A stretch of 64,000 nt of DNA, from contig JAQFVV010000455.1 of NCBI GenBank assembly GCA_028023455.1, positions 64,001 through 128,000 on the forward strand, given 5' to 3'. Of this stretch, positions 1-10,265 are shown piece by piece. The stretch is from Epiperipatus broadwayi. Lineage: Eukaryota; Onychophora; Udeonychophora; Euonychophora; Peripatidae. The translations under genes and the position numbers were made by a program. Every line of letters begins with the position of its first letter. Positions within the stretch are counted from its first letter, which is position 1. Under the pieces are notes generated by a model. The model had not been told where the DNA came from. It worked only from the letters and a program-made list of their open reading frames with translations, and searched no databases.

Positions 1-965
1 GCGTATTAGTTGTCTTATTGATTTCAGTTAAATCTGAGCCATCTTCAAAATCTGTTAGTATTTCAAAACAATTTGCAAGTTCTAATTTATTAAATTCATT
101 GAGATGTTTCTGAATCAAGAATATCAACTTTGAATATTAATAATTTTTTTATTTCTTTAATTTTTCATTAACACATATCTTATATTTGGACTAATCGATG
201 ATCAGTCCCTATGTTGAATCTATTAACAAAATTACAGTTTTAAAATTCATAAAAATTAGTCAAAATACAATCCGCTTCTGATGAATTTTCATTTGGGTGT
301 TTCTATGTCTATTTCTATTTAGGATTTGTTTCAAAGAAAGATTCATAATACATTTTTTTTTGTGTGTATATTCCATAATTCTGTGGTCTCTCTCTCATTT
401 CTATTATCCCATAACCAAATTAACCCACAACATTATTCATCTTCCATTCATTATCCAATTGTAACATTAAAGTCTTCCACAACAATTTTAAAATGGTTGG
501 TTGATCAAAAGTCTTTTTTCCATTCATATAAAAATCTTCTATTTCTTCAAATGAAAACATATTGGATCATAAATCTGAATTATATGCATTTGATAACTAA
601 TCTTGCCTATTCTGACAAATATACAATAAATACAAGCAACCCAACTCCACTTATGCATCCAATATTTGTATCTATGTAATAAAGTGCATGTACTATTTTA
701 AATCAATTATATATTTACTGTTTTTTATAATTTCAAAAGCTTGATCAATGTCCCATTTTTATTAGACAATCTTTTCAGTTCACGCAATCTTTCTTCTCTT
801 GAAAGTGATCTGTAGCTTGTAGGTGCCTATATAAAATATTATCATGGAATATCTTAAATCTACAATCACCCTCTTTGTTTTGCTGCCCTTTGCTGCATAA
901 TCTAATAACATTACAGGCTCCTTGGAATAAGGGACATAATTTAGTTTGTTTATCACCATTACAAA
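1..965 (-). mobile_element. RTE-type non-LTR retrotransposon relic, endonuclease part (RTE-1)
   Basis: Degenerate 5' portion of an RTE-clade LINE reading leftwards, cut by the window start. Translating the minus strand piecewise around 440-500 gives EDFNVTIG, the counterpart of the APE-endonuclease motif GDFNxxIG. Next comes a stretch resembling GKFGxGxRNERG (around 380-440). The more N-terminal GVGLLV / IQIYxP-like segments lie around 560-660. Stops and frameshifts break every frame, so it is dead. The 5' end near 920-960 (an 'aataagggacataat'-like run) recurs at the 5' ends of the other copies near 5825 and 33150. Boundaries are approximate. Family assignment is from motif order, not from a search. 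Confidence 0.7.
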
Positions 966-1826
966 TAAGTATTTTAAAAAAACTTATTCACACACACATT
1001 CATGCTGCCTTCAAAAAAAAACAATTGACATTTCAGTTAAGAATCATGTGATGCTTAATGGTTTAACTATCAGGTAACTAAGAAAAAAGATTAGAATGTT
1101 TTGTTGTTTTGAAGTTAGAGATAACATCTAAAAATTTTATATGGCTGATTCATGTTGGTCAGAAACCCATCCATGTTTGTATATTATAAGAATAACAACT
1201 ATACTGTAATAACAGCTGCAATGTCTAGTATATATGGAGTGGGCATTAGGAATTTGCTTTGCTCAGTTTCTTTAAGGCTTCAAAGAGGAATTAAAGAATA
1301 TCATTTTTATGACCAATAGCAAAATTATAACATTAATAAAATATGTTCTTCAACTTGCTGAATGTTATTGGATAAAGTCCATTATTGTAAACCATACTTT
1401 CTTTGGATTAGATATGCAAAATAAATGAAAAATGCAAGACTATCTAAAAGGGTAGTTTATGGTGAACTTAAATGTGATTTTTGTGTGAGAGGTAGATTTT
1501 GTCTATATTATGAGTTTTATCTCGGAGTCATTCTAAAGTAATGCAATGTCAATTGTGTCCATTGAGAAGATATGGCAGAGAATAGAATATATCACATAGT
1601 ATTGAAGTATTTCAGAAAGAAATGTTTTCTGTTGAAGAAATTAAGAAAACTACATATAAAACATCAAATAAATTGTAATGGATCACCATGTTCACTATAT
1701 TGATACTTTGCAGTTTATAGTTTGGTTTCAATAGTCATTACAAAACTCATTTATGGAGCTGTTTATTTATCTCATTTTTCTTTTTATTTGGGAGTTGGAA
1801 TGGTCATGCTCATTTATAAATAGCTG

Positions 1827-1829
<3 letters not shown>
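966..1829. other. Intergenic, nothing recognised
   Basis: AT-rich sequence with no long open frame and no repeat or RNA gene that I recognise. Confidence 0.5.

Positions 1830-1903
<74 letters not shown>
1830..1903. repeat. Compound microsatellite (ATT)n(ATC)n
   Basis: About twelve ATT units run directly into about thirteen ATC units, followed by imperfect ATT/ACT. The switch of motif is clean. Confidence 0.95.
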
Positions 1904-1904
<1 letters not shown>

Positions 1905-2099
1905 TATCACTCATTATTACTATTATTAAACTGATTTAGAAATAATAGGTTTTCTTTTGCTTCTTATGAATATTACACTCAGTTTTTCCTTTTTCCATCA
2001 CTTTGGAAGCTTTTCCTATCTCACAAATGTAGTTGCATGTCACAGTTCTTCATTTATAATAATTGATAATTCTGAAAATGCAGTAATTGTATAATTTAT

Positions 2100-3119
2100 T
2101 TTGATTTCTCCTTCTTTCTTATTATATAATTTCTTTATAAAATTCTTCCTCATGGTTGATAATGATGATATTTTTTAGTAATAGTTCCATCTATTTCTCT
2201 TATTGCTGAAACAACTTTTCTTTCAATGTTAAGATTATCTTTATATCATGACATTTGTATTTTTGTTCTATAGTTTTCTTTGTAATTCACAGTAATACTT
2301 TTAAATATCATTAATACTTTTTGTACCAGTTTCCAAAAATCTAAATATTCAATTTTTTTAATCGATTATTTTAAAAATATTTCATATTCCATCTTTTCTT
2401 CACGCATAGTCTTGTGTTAGTTGAACCCCCTATCCGGTAAATTGGTTTTTTGTTTATTTGTTTGCTTGTTTTGTATGGAGCCATCTTACTAGCAGTATCT
2501 AATAGAGTGACAAGTCTGTTAATATTTTAAAGCAATTAATATGTTTTCAATTTAAAGTCCTGGGAGAGTTTCTGAAGTTAGGAAATATCTAGTTTTAATA
2601 ATGATATTCTTATAATAGTTTTTTGACTCCTCTGGGTTTCCATTAACATCTGACTAATTGATGATTATTCCTATGTTGAATCTATTAATTAATTATAATC
2701 TTAAAAATATATTTTTCTATTCATCACAATTAAACTGAGAGACTGCAAACCTCTCGCGCTTATTAGCCAATCAGGTGTTATTAATCAGGAGTTATTTCAA
2801 ATACTGTCTGCGCTTTATAAATTAAATATTATTCATCACAATATAATACAACACAGCTGTATCTTCCTTGGGATACTTACATACAATTTATAAGATACAT
2901 TTTTTTTTATTATCTAAAAATATAAGTTTGTGGCTTTTTTCATGTCTATCACCTTAACCAAATTTAAGCATACCACTTTCATCTTTCTATCATTTTCTCT
3001 CTCCAGCATTAAAGTCTGCCATGATAATTTTAAAACTTTATTTTGTAAGCTCAAAAGTATTTTTTACATCCATATATAAATCCTCAAAAATGAAAAGTTT
3101 AATCCATTGTGCTGTTTTT
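2100..3119 (-). mobile_element. RTE-type retrotransposon relic, 3' half of split copy (RTE-2)
   Basis: Second RTE-like relic on the minus strand. Around 3000-3030 the minus strand reads ADFNA, the counterpart of the endonuclease GDFNA motif. The part at 2540-2700 is alignable by eye with 50-240 of RTE-1, including a shared 'ctatgttgaatctatta' run. The part near 2270-2350 resembles 45780-45860 of RTE-5. The copy continues at 5386-5890: the intervening 2.27 kb is a later insertion. A further 99-bp insertion lies at 2731-2829. The left end is uncertain. Confidence 0.65.
2731..2829. mobile_element. 99-bp insertion flanked by an exact 13-bp target duplication
   Basis: The 13-mer TATTCATCACAAT occurs at 2718-2730 and again at 2830-2842. 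The 99 bp between them are richer in G+C than the surroundings and interrupt an RTE relic. A duplication of this length is typical of LINE-assisted retroposition, so this could be a very short SINE or a retroposed small RNA. I do not recognise the inserted sequence. A CCAAT string and a TTTATAAA string are visible but may be chance. Confidence 0.6.
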
Positions 3120-3269
3120 ACATATATTTAAATAAATTAACGATATAATATAATACATCTTTATATGACAGCAATAACATATAATAATAATCATACACAT
3201 AAAAGCTCTTTTTGGAAAACATTAATTTTTGCTTTTTTCAATGTGCTTCAACTAATTTACAATTACTAT

Positions 3270-4550
3270 GCGATGCACTATGACTGCTTTCTCGGAGGCA
3301 CCTGTTAGCTACCGTACTTTCTCGTTTCATTCCCCACTCTAAGGTTTTCCCATATTCTTCTCTATCCTGATCCATTCTATTTCCACAACCTTATCTTTGC
3401 AAACTCTATAGGTATTATATCTAGATCTCCCTCACCTTTTTCCAAACACAGCATAAAAACCAAGAACCCACTTTCTGTATAATCATTTTGTTTATATTTA
3501 TTCTTCCACAACTTCATTATTTGTGCTCTTTCTGACTGTAAGCATTTACATTCAATTAACGTTTCCATGCCTTCATTAAATTACTTTCAGACTAAATCAC
3601 CCACATTTTTCCATTCATGTGTATATTTCCTTATTACTAACAATCCTTTTCGAGGCCTTAAACAGTAAACTGCATTTTTGTTATTATTGTAAATTAAATC
3701 ACACTCACTATTATGTTTATTTCTATATATATTTAAACTCTTATTACTTTCCATACTCTCCATTTCTCTAACTCCATATTTTTTTATTAATGCATCTATT
3801 CTTCTATCCTATTCATTGCACTATAACAATCAACAATCCTTCTAACACAATCATCCCATCTTTTGTACAAGTGTATTGATATAAAATCTTTACCCAAATC
3901 TTCTGCATACTGTATTATTTTTTTCACTCATCTTGCTGCTTGTCCTTTACTAGTAACCCAATTAAATACTATTTAGGCTATTCTCTTATATCCATAAATT
4001 GCAATCTATCAAACATTTTCATTTTTCTTTTTGCATCTCTTATGTAAAAAACTTGACCATTCCATTTATTCTTGAATTGCCTCATTTGCCATCCATACAT
4101 TTACATCTAAGGCATGTCTTTGTATTTCCCTTTTTACTTTTTTAAAGTAATTTAACACCCCTTTACTAATACAGTGCATCATTATCAATAAGTTAACCCT
4201 ATTACTGCCACTTCCTTCTATGCAATTCTTGCTACATCATATTTGTTATATAACACACTATTAATTTGTTTATCAGTCCCTTTATTTTCTTTGCTACATT
4301 TATCATTTTTTTCTCCAATTCATTCAAGCAATTTCTCTGATTACTTATGATGATTCCCACATAGTTATACCTATTCAACACATTTGACTTTATATCTTCA
4401 ATAAAAAAAATTCTCTTCTTTTTCTCTGGCTTTTATCATCATTACTTTTGATTTTTCATCACTAAATTTATCCCTATCTTTTTACCTACCCATGTGCACA
4501 TCTTTGCTATGATCTACATTGTATATATAGTGACATCTATCTGTTTTATC
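3270..4550 (-). mobile_element. LINE relic (non-RTE), end of RT and zinc-binding tail
   Basis: Minus-strand non-LTR retrotransposon 3' part. Around 4230-4370 it reads NYVGIIISNQRN followed by a run of K, A and I, like the YLG(I/V) block that follows the palm in many LINE reverse transcriptases. At 3377-3568 a short frame reads IECKCLQSERAQIMKLWKNK, nearly the same as the LINE tail at 21087-21356, where the full C-x2-C...H-x4-C zinc knuckle is present. The 3' UTR around 3270-3340 also resembles 21360-21470. Many stops are present. I lean to a CR1/L2/Jockey-like clade, but the clade is not established. Confidence 0.7.
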
Positions 4551-4593
4551 ATTAGCCAATTATTAGTCAAATTATTTGATGTTTTTTATATGT

Positions 4594-4869
4594 TCATACA
4601 ATTATTTTTGTTATGATTAATGTAATTGATTTAATATATCTTCTATTAGATTCTTTAATATAATTTAAAGGTCTTATATATTTGGCACAATCTATTTTAC
4701 ATCCATATTTTAAATAATGAATATATAAGGCACATCTATCACCTCTTCTATTAATAGAATTATTATGTTCTCTTTCTTTTTTATCTAATTGTTTCCCTGA
4801 ATGTCCATAGTATATAAAATTATTTGTAGATATTGCTATATGATTTAATATGGACACACAGGGAAACAA
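4594..4869 (-). pseudogene. GIY-YIG endonuclease fragment of a Penelope-like element
   Basis: This 91-codon frame lies in the left inner arm of the palindrome. It contains YYGHSGKQLDKKEREHNN, which matches the core of PLE GIY-YIG nucleases: Y(I/Y)G-x-(T/S)GKxL followed by a basic stretch and EH. A tail resembling HxIDWxxA and RxIxESI follows. The first GIY/YIG tyrosine block is decayed, and there is no linked reverse transcriptase here. The mirrored right arm holds a more damaged version. It differs clearly from the PLE at 57-60 kb, so two PLE lineages have left traces in this window. Confidence 0.65.
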
Positions 4870-5385
4870 TTAGATGAAGGAGCCAAAGTTTCATAATAAT
4901 GCCATTAATAGAAGAGATGATATATTTGCCTTATATATTCATTTTTTAAAATATGGACATAAATAGATTGTGTCAAATATATAAGATCTTTAAATTATAT
5001 TAAAGAGCCTAATAGAAGGAAGATATATGAAACCAATTACATTAATTATAACAAAAATAATTGCACAAACATATATAAAACATCATTTAATTTGATTAAT
5101 AATTGGCTAATTATAAATGAATGCAAAGTTATATAATTTACATTTATACAGGTTTTTTTTGCCTTAAAAATATTGTATGGTTTTAATAGGTTATAGTTAA
5201 TTTTATATAAAACAGATATGCAATGTAGATTGTAATTGTAAATTGGATGAAGCACATTGAAAAGGGACAAAAATAATATTTTCCGAAAAGAGCTTTTATG
5301 TGTATGATTATTATTGTATATATTATTGCTGTTATATAAAGATATTTTATATTATATGGTTGATTTATTTAAATATACAAATACT

Positions 5386-5890
5386 CTATTTCTGCATCGC
5401 AATGAGAACGTGTTTGGGATCTGCATTTGATATCTTCCAATTATGGTGAATAACTAATACTGCCACACAGTAATATACCATCAGTTTTCCCAATGTTGTT
5501 CTTCCAATTTTATTTACAATAAATCCCACTCCATTTGTGTGGCCAAAATTTGTACCTATATGCATATGCCCACTTTTTAAATCAATTGTCTCCATCTTTC
5601 CTTTTATCTTTGCAAACCCAACAATGTTCCATTTAATATTAGTAAATTATTCCTATTTATATTATCTTCTTTGATCCGAGAGTAATTTGTACTTTTAAAT
5701 ACTTAAATAAAGAGTCATTATTTAATAGCAATCTGGATCAGCATTCAGAAGATTTTTTACTCTCTACCTGACTTTAGCCACTAACTGCTACATTTATTGG
5801 TGACTTTACAGCCTTTTAGGAATAAGGGCAATAATATAGTTTTATGTTTTTGATTGTAAATATAATCTTAATTAATCATCTCACCACTTT
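5386..5890 (-). mobile_element. RTE-2, 5' part with endonuclease N-terminal half
   Basis: The minus-strand frame 5386-5595 reads HTNGVGFIVNKIGRTTLGK. This is the GVGF(I/L)(I/V) block of RTE endonucleases and precedes the GDFN block found across the insertion at about 3010. The run 'aataagggcaataatatag' near 5820 marks the 5' end shared with the other RTE relics. It is non-functional because the copy is split and carries stops. Confidence 0.7.
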
Positions 5891-6401
5891 TGGGAAGTCT
5901 AGGTTCCTGTAATCATAACTCATTTCCAATTGAGAAATGTTTGTAATAAAGCCTTATGTAAATTTATGCAAATTGACTATAGCATCCATTTTTTGGAAAT
6001 GCAGAAGCAAGCTTCTCTTCTTTTTATAGACGTGGGGTCTCTTGATATATAGCAGACTTCTTTGACCTTGCGTTTAGCATCATTTATTTCAGTGCAAATC
6101 ATCTTGGCAGTTGTTGGTGGGAAGGTGTGGACAGCAGTATAATAATTTATAGAAAAATGGTGATAACATATACTCCCTACATTCTTCCGACTTTTATAAT
6201 AGAAAAATCATTAATTATATCATCTTAATCTAAATTACTACAGATTTCACTTTTTATACTTATTGTAGCTACATTCTTTAGTCTTTCTTGGAATATGCTT
6301 AATTGTAAGTGACTTTTTATTAATGGATCATTCGCTAGATTCCTTTCCACAGTAATTTTGTAGCATAAATTTCTAATATTTGTTAATTGGATTATAAAAT
6401 A
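5891..6401. other. Intergenic, nothing recognised
   Basis: Unique-looking AT-rich DNA. No convincing coding or repeat signal. Confidence 0.5.
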
Positions 6402-6650
6402 TATATATGTGCTTTGTGTACAGATAATGAAGTTAGTAAAAGTAAATAATACTCTGAGATTTAATAAGCTGAGCGCTTTGGGGAGACTTTATGCTCCCAT
6501 AATCATTGCATACTACATTGGTATAGTTCTCTACACTTCTAGCTATGATTATGGAAGCATAAAGTCTCCTGAAAGCACTCAGCTTATCAAATTGCAGAGT
6601 ATTACTTGCTTTTACAAACTTCATTATCTGTGCGCAAAGCACATATATAT
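6402..6650. repeat. Palindromic element, about 104-bp arms
   Basis: The sequence at 6402-6505 is the near-perfect inverse of 6547-6650, around a loop of about 41 bp. The arms include the 20-mer GATAATGAAGTTAGTAAAAG and its mirrored variant. Short open frames on both strands here are products of the palindrome, not genes. The form suits a foldback MITE. No obvious target duplication was found. Confidence 0.85.
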
Positions 6651-8819
6651 TGTATAGATTACATGCTAATGAAGTAAATATTTAATTAATTAGATTATAT
6701 TGGTATATACATATGTATAATAAAAATGCTGACGAATGGACTTCAAATACAATAAAGTCGTCTGTCTCCAAAACAATATAGACTTATAATCAAAGATATA
6801 GATCTAGTCTAATTGATAAAACAATACGATAAATAACACCTTATATAATATAATAAAATAATCAGTTAACATCAGCAAAATCAAATATTGAAGTATTTGT
6901 TGTTGTTTATTAATTATTGTTTTCATTATCTATTGATTTAAATATTTTATTAAGGCCGATCATTTGTGGTGCCTATACACTATGCTTCATCAGGTACATG
7001 GCATGCGTGCATACACCCACGCATGGAACAGGAATGGTGGCATGTTCTTTTAAAGTATGCTTTCATTGAATTTCATAACTAATTCATTAAAAAAAAACAT
7101 TTACTGTTTGCTTTAAATAAAACGATGATAAAATCGGAATTTCTCCCGATTGTTAACTAATATTTGTTTATTAAAAATGTTGTCTTAGTAAACAAAATCT
7201 GGTAAACAATTTTCAATACATGAAAATTTCATTTGGGCTGACATTATTAATCTTCTCAGTTTTTTAATTTGAATATAAATACTTAAAAAAAGTTCATTGC
7301 AAAATATCCAAAGAGTAAAAAATAATATGTACAAAAATATTTTATAAAAAATACGTTTATTTCATTAGAGAAGTAATGCACTAAGGACCAAATGGTTGAA
7401 TTAATTATTTTATGGATGTTCAGCTTTTATTTCAAGTTAATTCAAATTGTGATTAAAGAAAAAAAAAAAGGAGGGGGGCATTGATTTTCGAATTAAATTC
7501 CTTTCTATAAAATATTCATATATCATTTTTTAATATATATAACATATACCATAGCATTTTTTAAAATATATAACACAATAAAAGAATAAATTACTCATAT
7601 TGAATAAATTTTATCAAAAAGTCATCATTAACAGTTTATGGATTATAGACTATTTTACTCATTAATATCCTTTAATGATCAATGATTATGGAATACCTAA
7701 GGACTAAAAGATACACATTGCCTTGGTTTACTTCATAATCCAAGATGTAATTTCACTATGTAAGACACTTCAAGACAAGATCTTTCTGAATTTTAAATTA
7801 AAATCATTTGCCAAAACTGAAAATTATGCCATATAAAATGTGAGGCTGCAAATATTTTCTTTCAGATTAAGATCAGTTAGTTTTAATCCATTCAAGGTTA
7901 TGGAATTAATTTGTTTCTCTATATCAAATGAATTTTAATAATTTCTGATGTAGGGGAGTAATGCCATAACTATTGTAAAGCATATCAATATAATACATAT
8001 AAACTTCTAAATCTTAGGAGCCCTTTTATTTTATATATGTAAAGTATTAAAGTGTAGGTTATAAATGCAATTCTGCACCGGGATTAAAAATTATAACTAT
8101 AGTATTAGTTGCAGTCTAACATAATCCATGAGCTACATAGTTGATATTTGTCCAGTATAAGTAAAAGAATTGAAGAACTTAATAATATCTTCTAAAAGAA
8201 TTGCTTCAGCTTTTCTTTGCAATATTTATGAATAGTTATCAATCTAAAAAAAAATCATTGTAATATATATATATATATATCTTCTCCAAACACACATACA
8301 CTAATTAAAAATAACTACAAATATTTATAAAATATATTTGCCATTTTTTATTAGAACAATATTTCATTTCAAAATATATATTTTAAATAATTTAAAACAT
8401 TTTAAAAATAAAAAAGTCCATTGAAAATAATGGATTAAAATGAGACACATTTTACCACTAATTCTATGGTAAAATAAGTAAAAAATAAAATATTTAATAA
8501 ATTTTAACAAATGCATAAATAATTTACAAAAATTATCATATATTAATTGATTTCATCTTGAATCAATATATTATCTAATTTTTAGCATATTTTAATAAGC
8601 TCAGTGTAATGCAATCTTAACACAGTGGAGCTGCAAAATATGGGTATATTTTGTTCCAAGCCTTTCTCATGTACACATGCATAAAGCATATAATAGAACA
8701 TGTTTTGTTAATAAACTATATTGTTTGTTGAACTTTGAAGATACATTACTTTTCAACATGCACATATATATATAATATTGATTTTTTCTTTCTTTGTATT
8801 TGTAATTCAAATTTAATAT
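6651..8819. other. Intergenic, AT-rich
   Basis: No gene seen. On the minus strand near 6955-7010 there is an ACCTGATGAAGCATAG string of a type often seen in dispersed animal repeats. It lacks a pairable stem II, so I do not call it a ribozyme. Short AT-dinucleotide runs lie near 8264-8280. Confidence 0.5.
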
Positions 8820-9297
8820 ATTTGTTTGTATAATGAAGTAGCTTCTTTCTTCTTTATAACCTGCTGAAGAATGCACTGTCAGTAGAATTCATCATAATCA
8901 TACATCTCTTAAATTAAATATTGTTGCTGCTTTATTTATACTGTAATTATGCATGCATTTTTATTTAAATTAACCTATTTAAATATTCAAAGCATTGATG
9001 CACAAGCAATTAATGTAGTATGTATAGAATGCAGTGACAGAAAAAAAAAGGTGAAGAAGACATGGTTGATTGCCAACTATAGAAAAATAATAAACAAAAA
9101 GAAATTAGTATACAATTATCTAATAAATGGAATATTTATTTAAATAAAAATACATGCATAATTACAGTATAAATAAAGCAGCAACAATAATTAATTTAAG
9201 AGAGCTATGATTATGGTGAGCTTCACCAAAAGTGCACTCAGTCTTAGGTTATAAAAAAGAAAGACACCACTTCATTCCACAAATGAACAAACATATG
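8820..9297. repeat. Palindromic element, about 150-165-bp arms
   Basis: The arm at 8820-8970 mirrors the arm at 9133-9297 with mismatches and small indels. A very clear mirrored core is TTGTTGCTGCTTTATTTATA (left) against its inverse (right). The unpaired centre, about 160 bp, has no recognised content. Confidence 0.8.
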
Positions 9298-10238
9298 CAT
9301 ATTAGAATATATCTATAAGACAGATATTTTTCAATTTGTATAATATGTGTATATAAATTAAGATTATAGTTTAAATAGATTTTAAAAAATGATAATGTAG
9401 TTATTAATAATGAATTAAGAAGACACATTTGTGTATATTTTACTGAGAATTTTCACTCATGTGTTCAATGAAGGAATAAAAACAAATTAGAATACAACCA
9501 TATTTTTATTTTTAAAATAAAGTAAAGAGTAAAATATGTGACTTTCATCATTATTAAAAACACACTGGGAGATTTTTTTTTCCAATAACTTTTTCACTTA
9601 CAGTAAATAAAAAATTAAGATTTCTCTAATTGGTTTGATGTTTATAAATTTTCATCAATTAATAGTATGTTCTAAAATTTTATAAAAACTTTTAGCATTT
9701 TTCTCAAAAAATATTATATTAAACAAAATACTGCATATCAAATTGTAGAAAAATGATAAATGAATAAATTGTATGTGCTTTTAAAGTAAATTGAAGAAAT
9801 TTTATTAATATATATAGTCATGTACAGTCATTGAGACAGAAAAATGCTTACTGGTATATTGTAAAATTTATTTACAAATTTTACATTTTTTAAATTACGA
9901 TCACAAATGGTGCTCATAAAAGGAAAAATGGCTGCTCAAATATCGTAAAATTTGTGAATTTTAATGTTTTTCAAGTTTGTTATTTACATTTTTGTTTGTT
10001 CATTTATATTTTTTTTTGGCTAGCTTATAATTAAATTATATAATTAGATATAGCATAGTTCACAGTTCCACTGCAATTTTAAATGTACATATGTGCCACA
10101 GTTGACATTGTTCTAGGAATTTAGTATAAAGTAGCTATTACTTTCATCCAAACTGAAATAATTTCTTTTTTACCAATATCTTTAATCTAGAATGTTAATT
10201 CAGTTTAAATTTTGTGTTGTCAATTACATAGCCACCAC
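9298..10238. other. Intergenic, 3' flank of the LicD-family gene
   Basis: No second gene seen. On the minus strand an AATAAA hexamer lies at 9800-9805, about 460 bp beyond the stop codon of the LicD-like gene. It could serve as a distal polyadenylation signal. Confidence 0.4.
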
Positions 10239-10244
10239 TTTAAT
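10239..10244 (-). terminator. Possible polyadenylation hexamer ATTAAA
   Basis: The common variant hexamer ATTAAA starts about 22 bp after the stop codon of the LicD-like gene. It would give an extremely short 3' UTR, so the AATAAA at 9800-9805 is an alternative. In AT-rich DNA both can occur by chance. Confidence 0.25.
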
Positions 10245-10265
10245 TATAAAAAAACAAAATTTACA

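Larger units (their letters stand above)
3120..5385. mobile_element. Large palindromic element nested in RTE-2
   Basis: Outer inverted arms (3120-3267 and 5231-5381) and inner inverted arms (about 4553-4868 and 4870-5120) are parts of one long palindrome centred near 4869. The left arm is split by a LINE relic (3270-4550), so 5120-5231 has no partner on the left. The element interrupts RTE-2, whose endonuclease resumes at 5386. Insertion order is therefore RTE, then palindrome, then LINE. The inner arms code for a GIY-YIG-like fragment, so the palindrome probably derives from a PLE. I could not define a target duplication. Confidence 0.7.

Noticed and set aside
6409-6657. Similar open frames on both strands
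   Set aside because: Their similarity is a direct result of the palindrome at 6402-6650.
6955-7010. Minus-strand CTGATGAAGCATAG string resembling a hammerhead start
   Set aside because: No pairable stem II and no proper GAAA at the right place (ACAAAT instead). Too weak to call a ribozyme.
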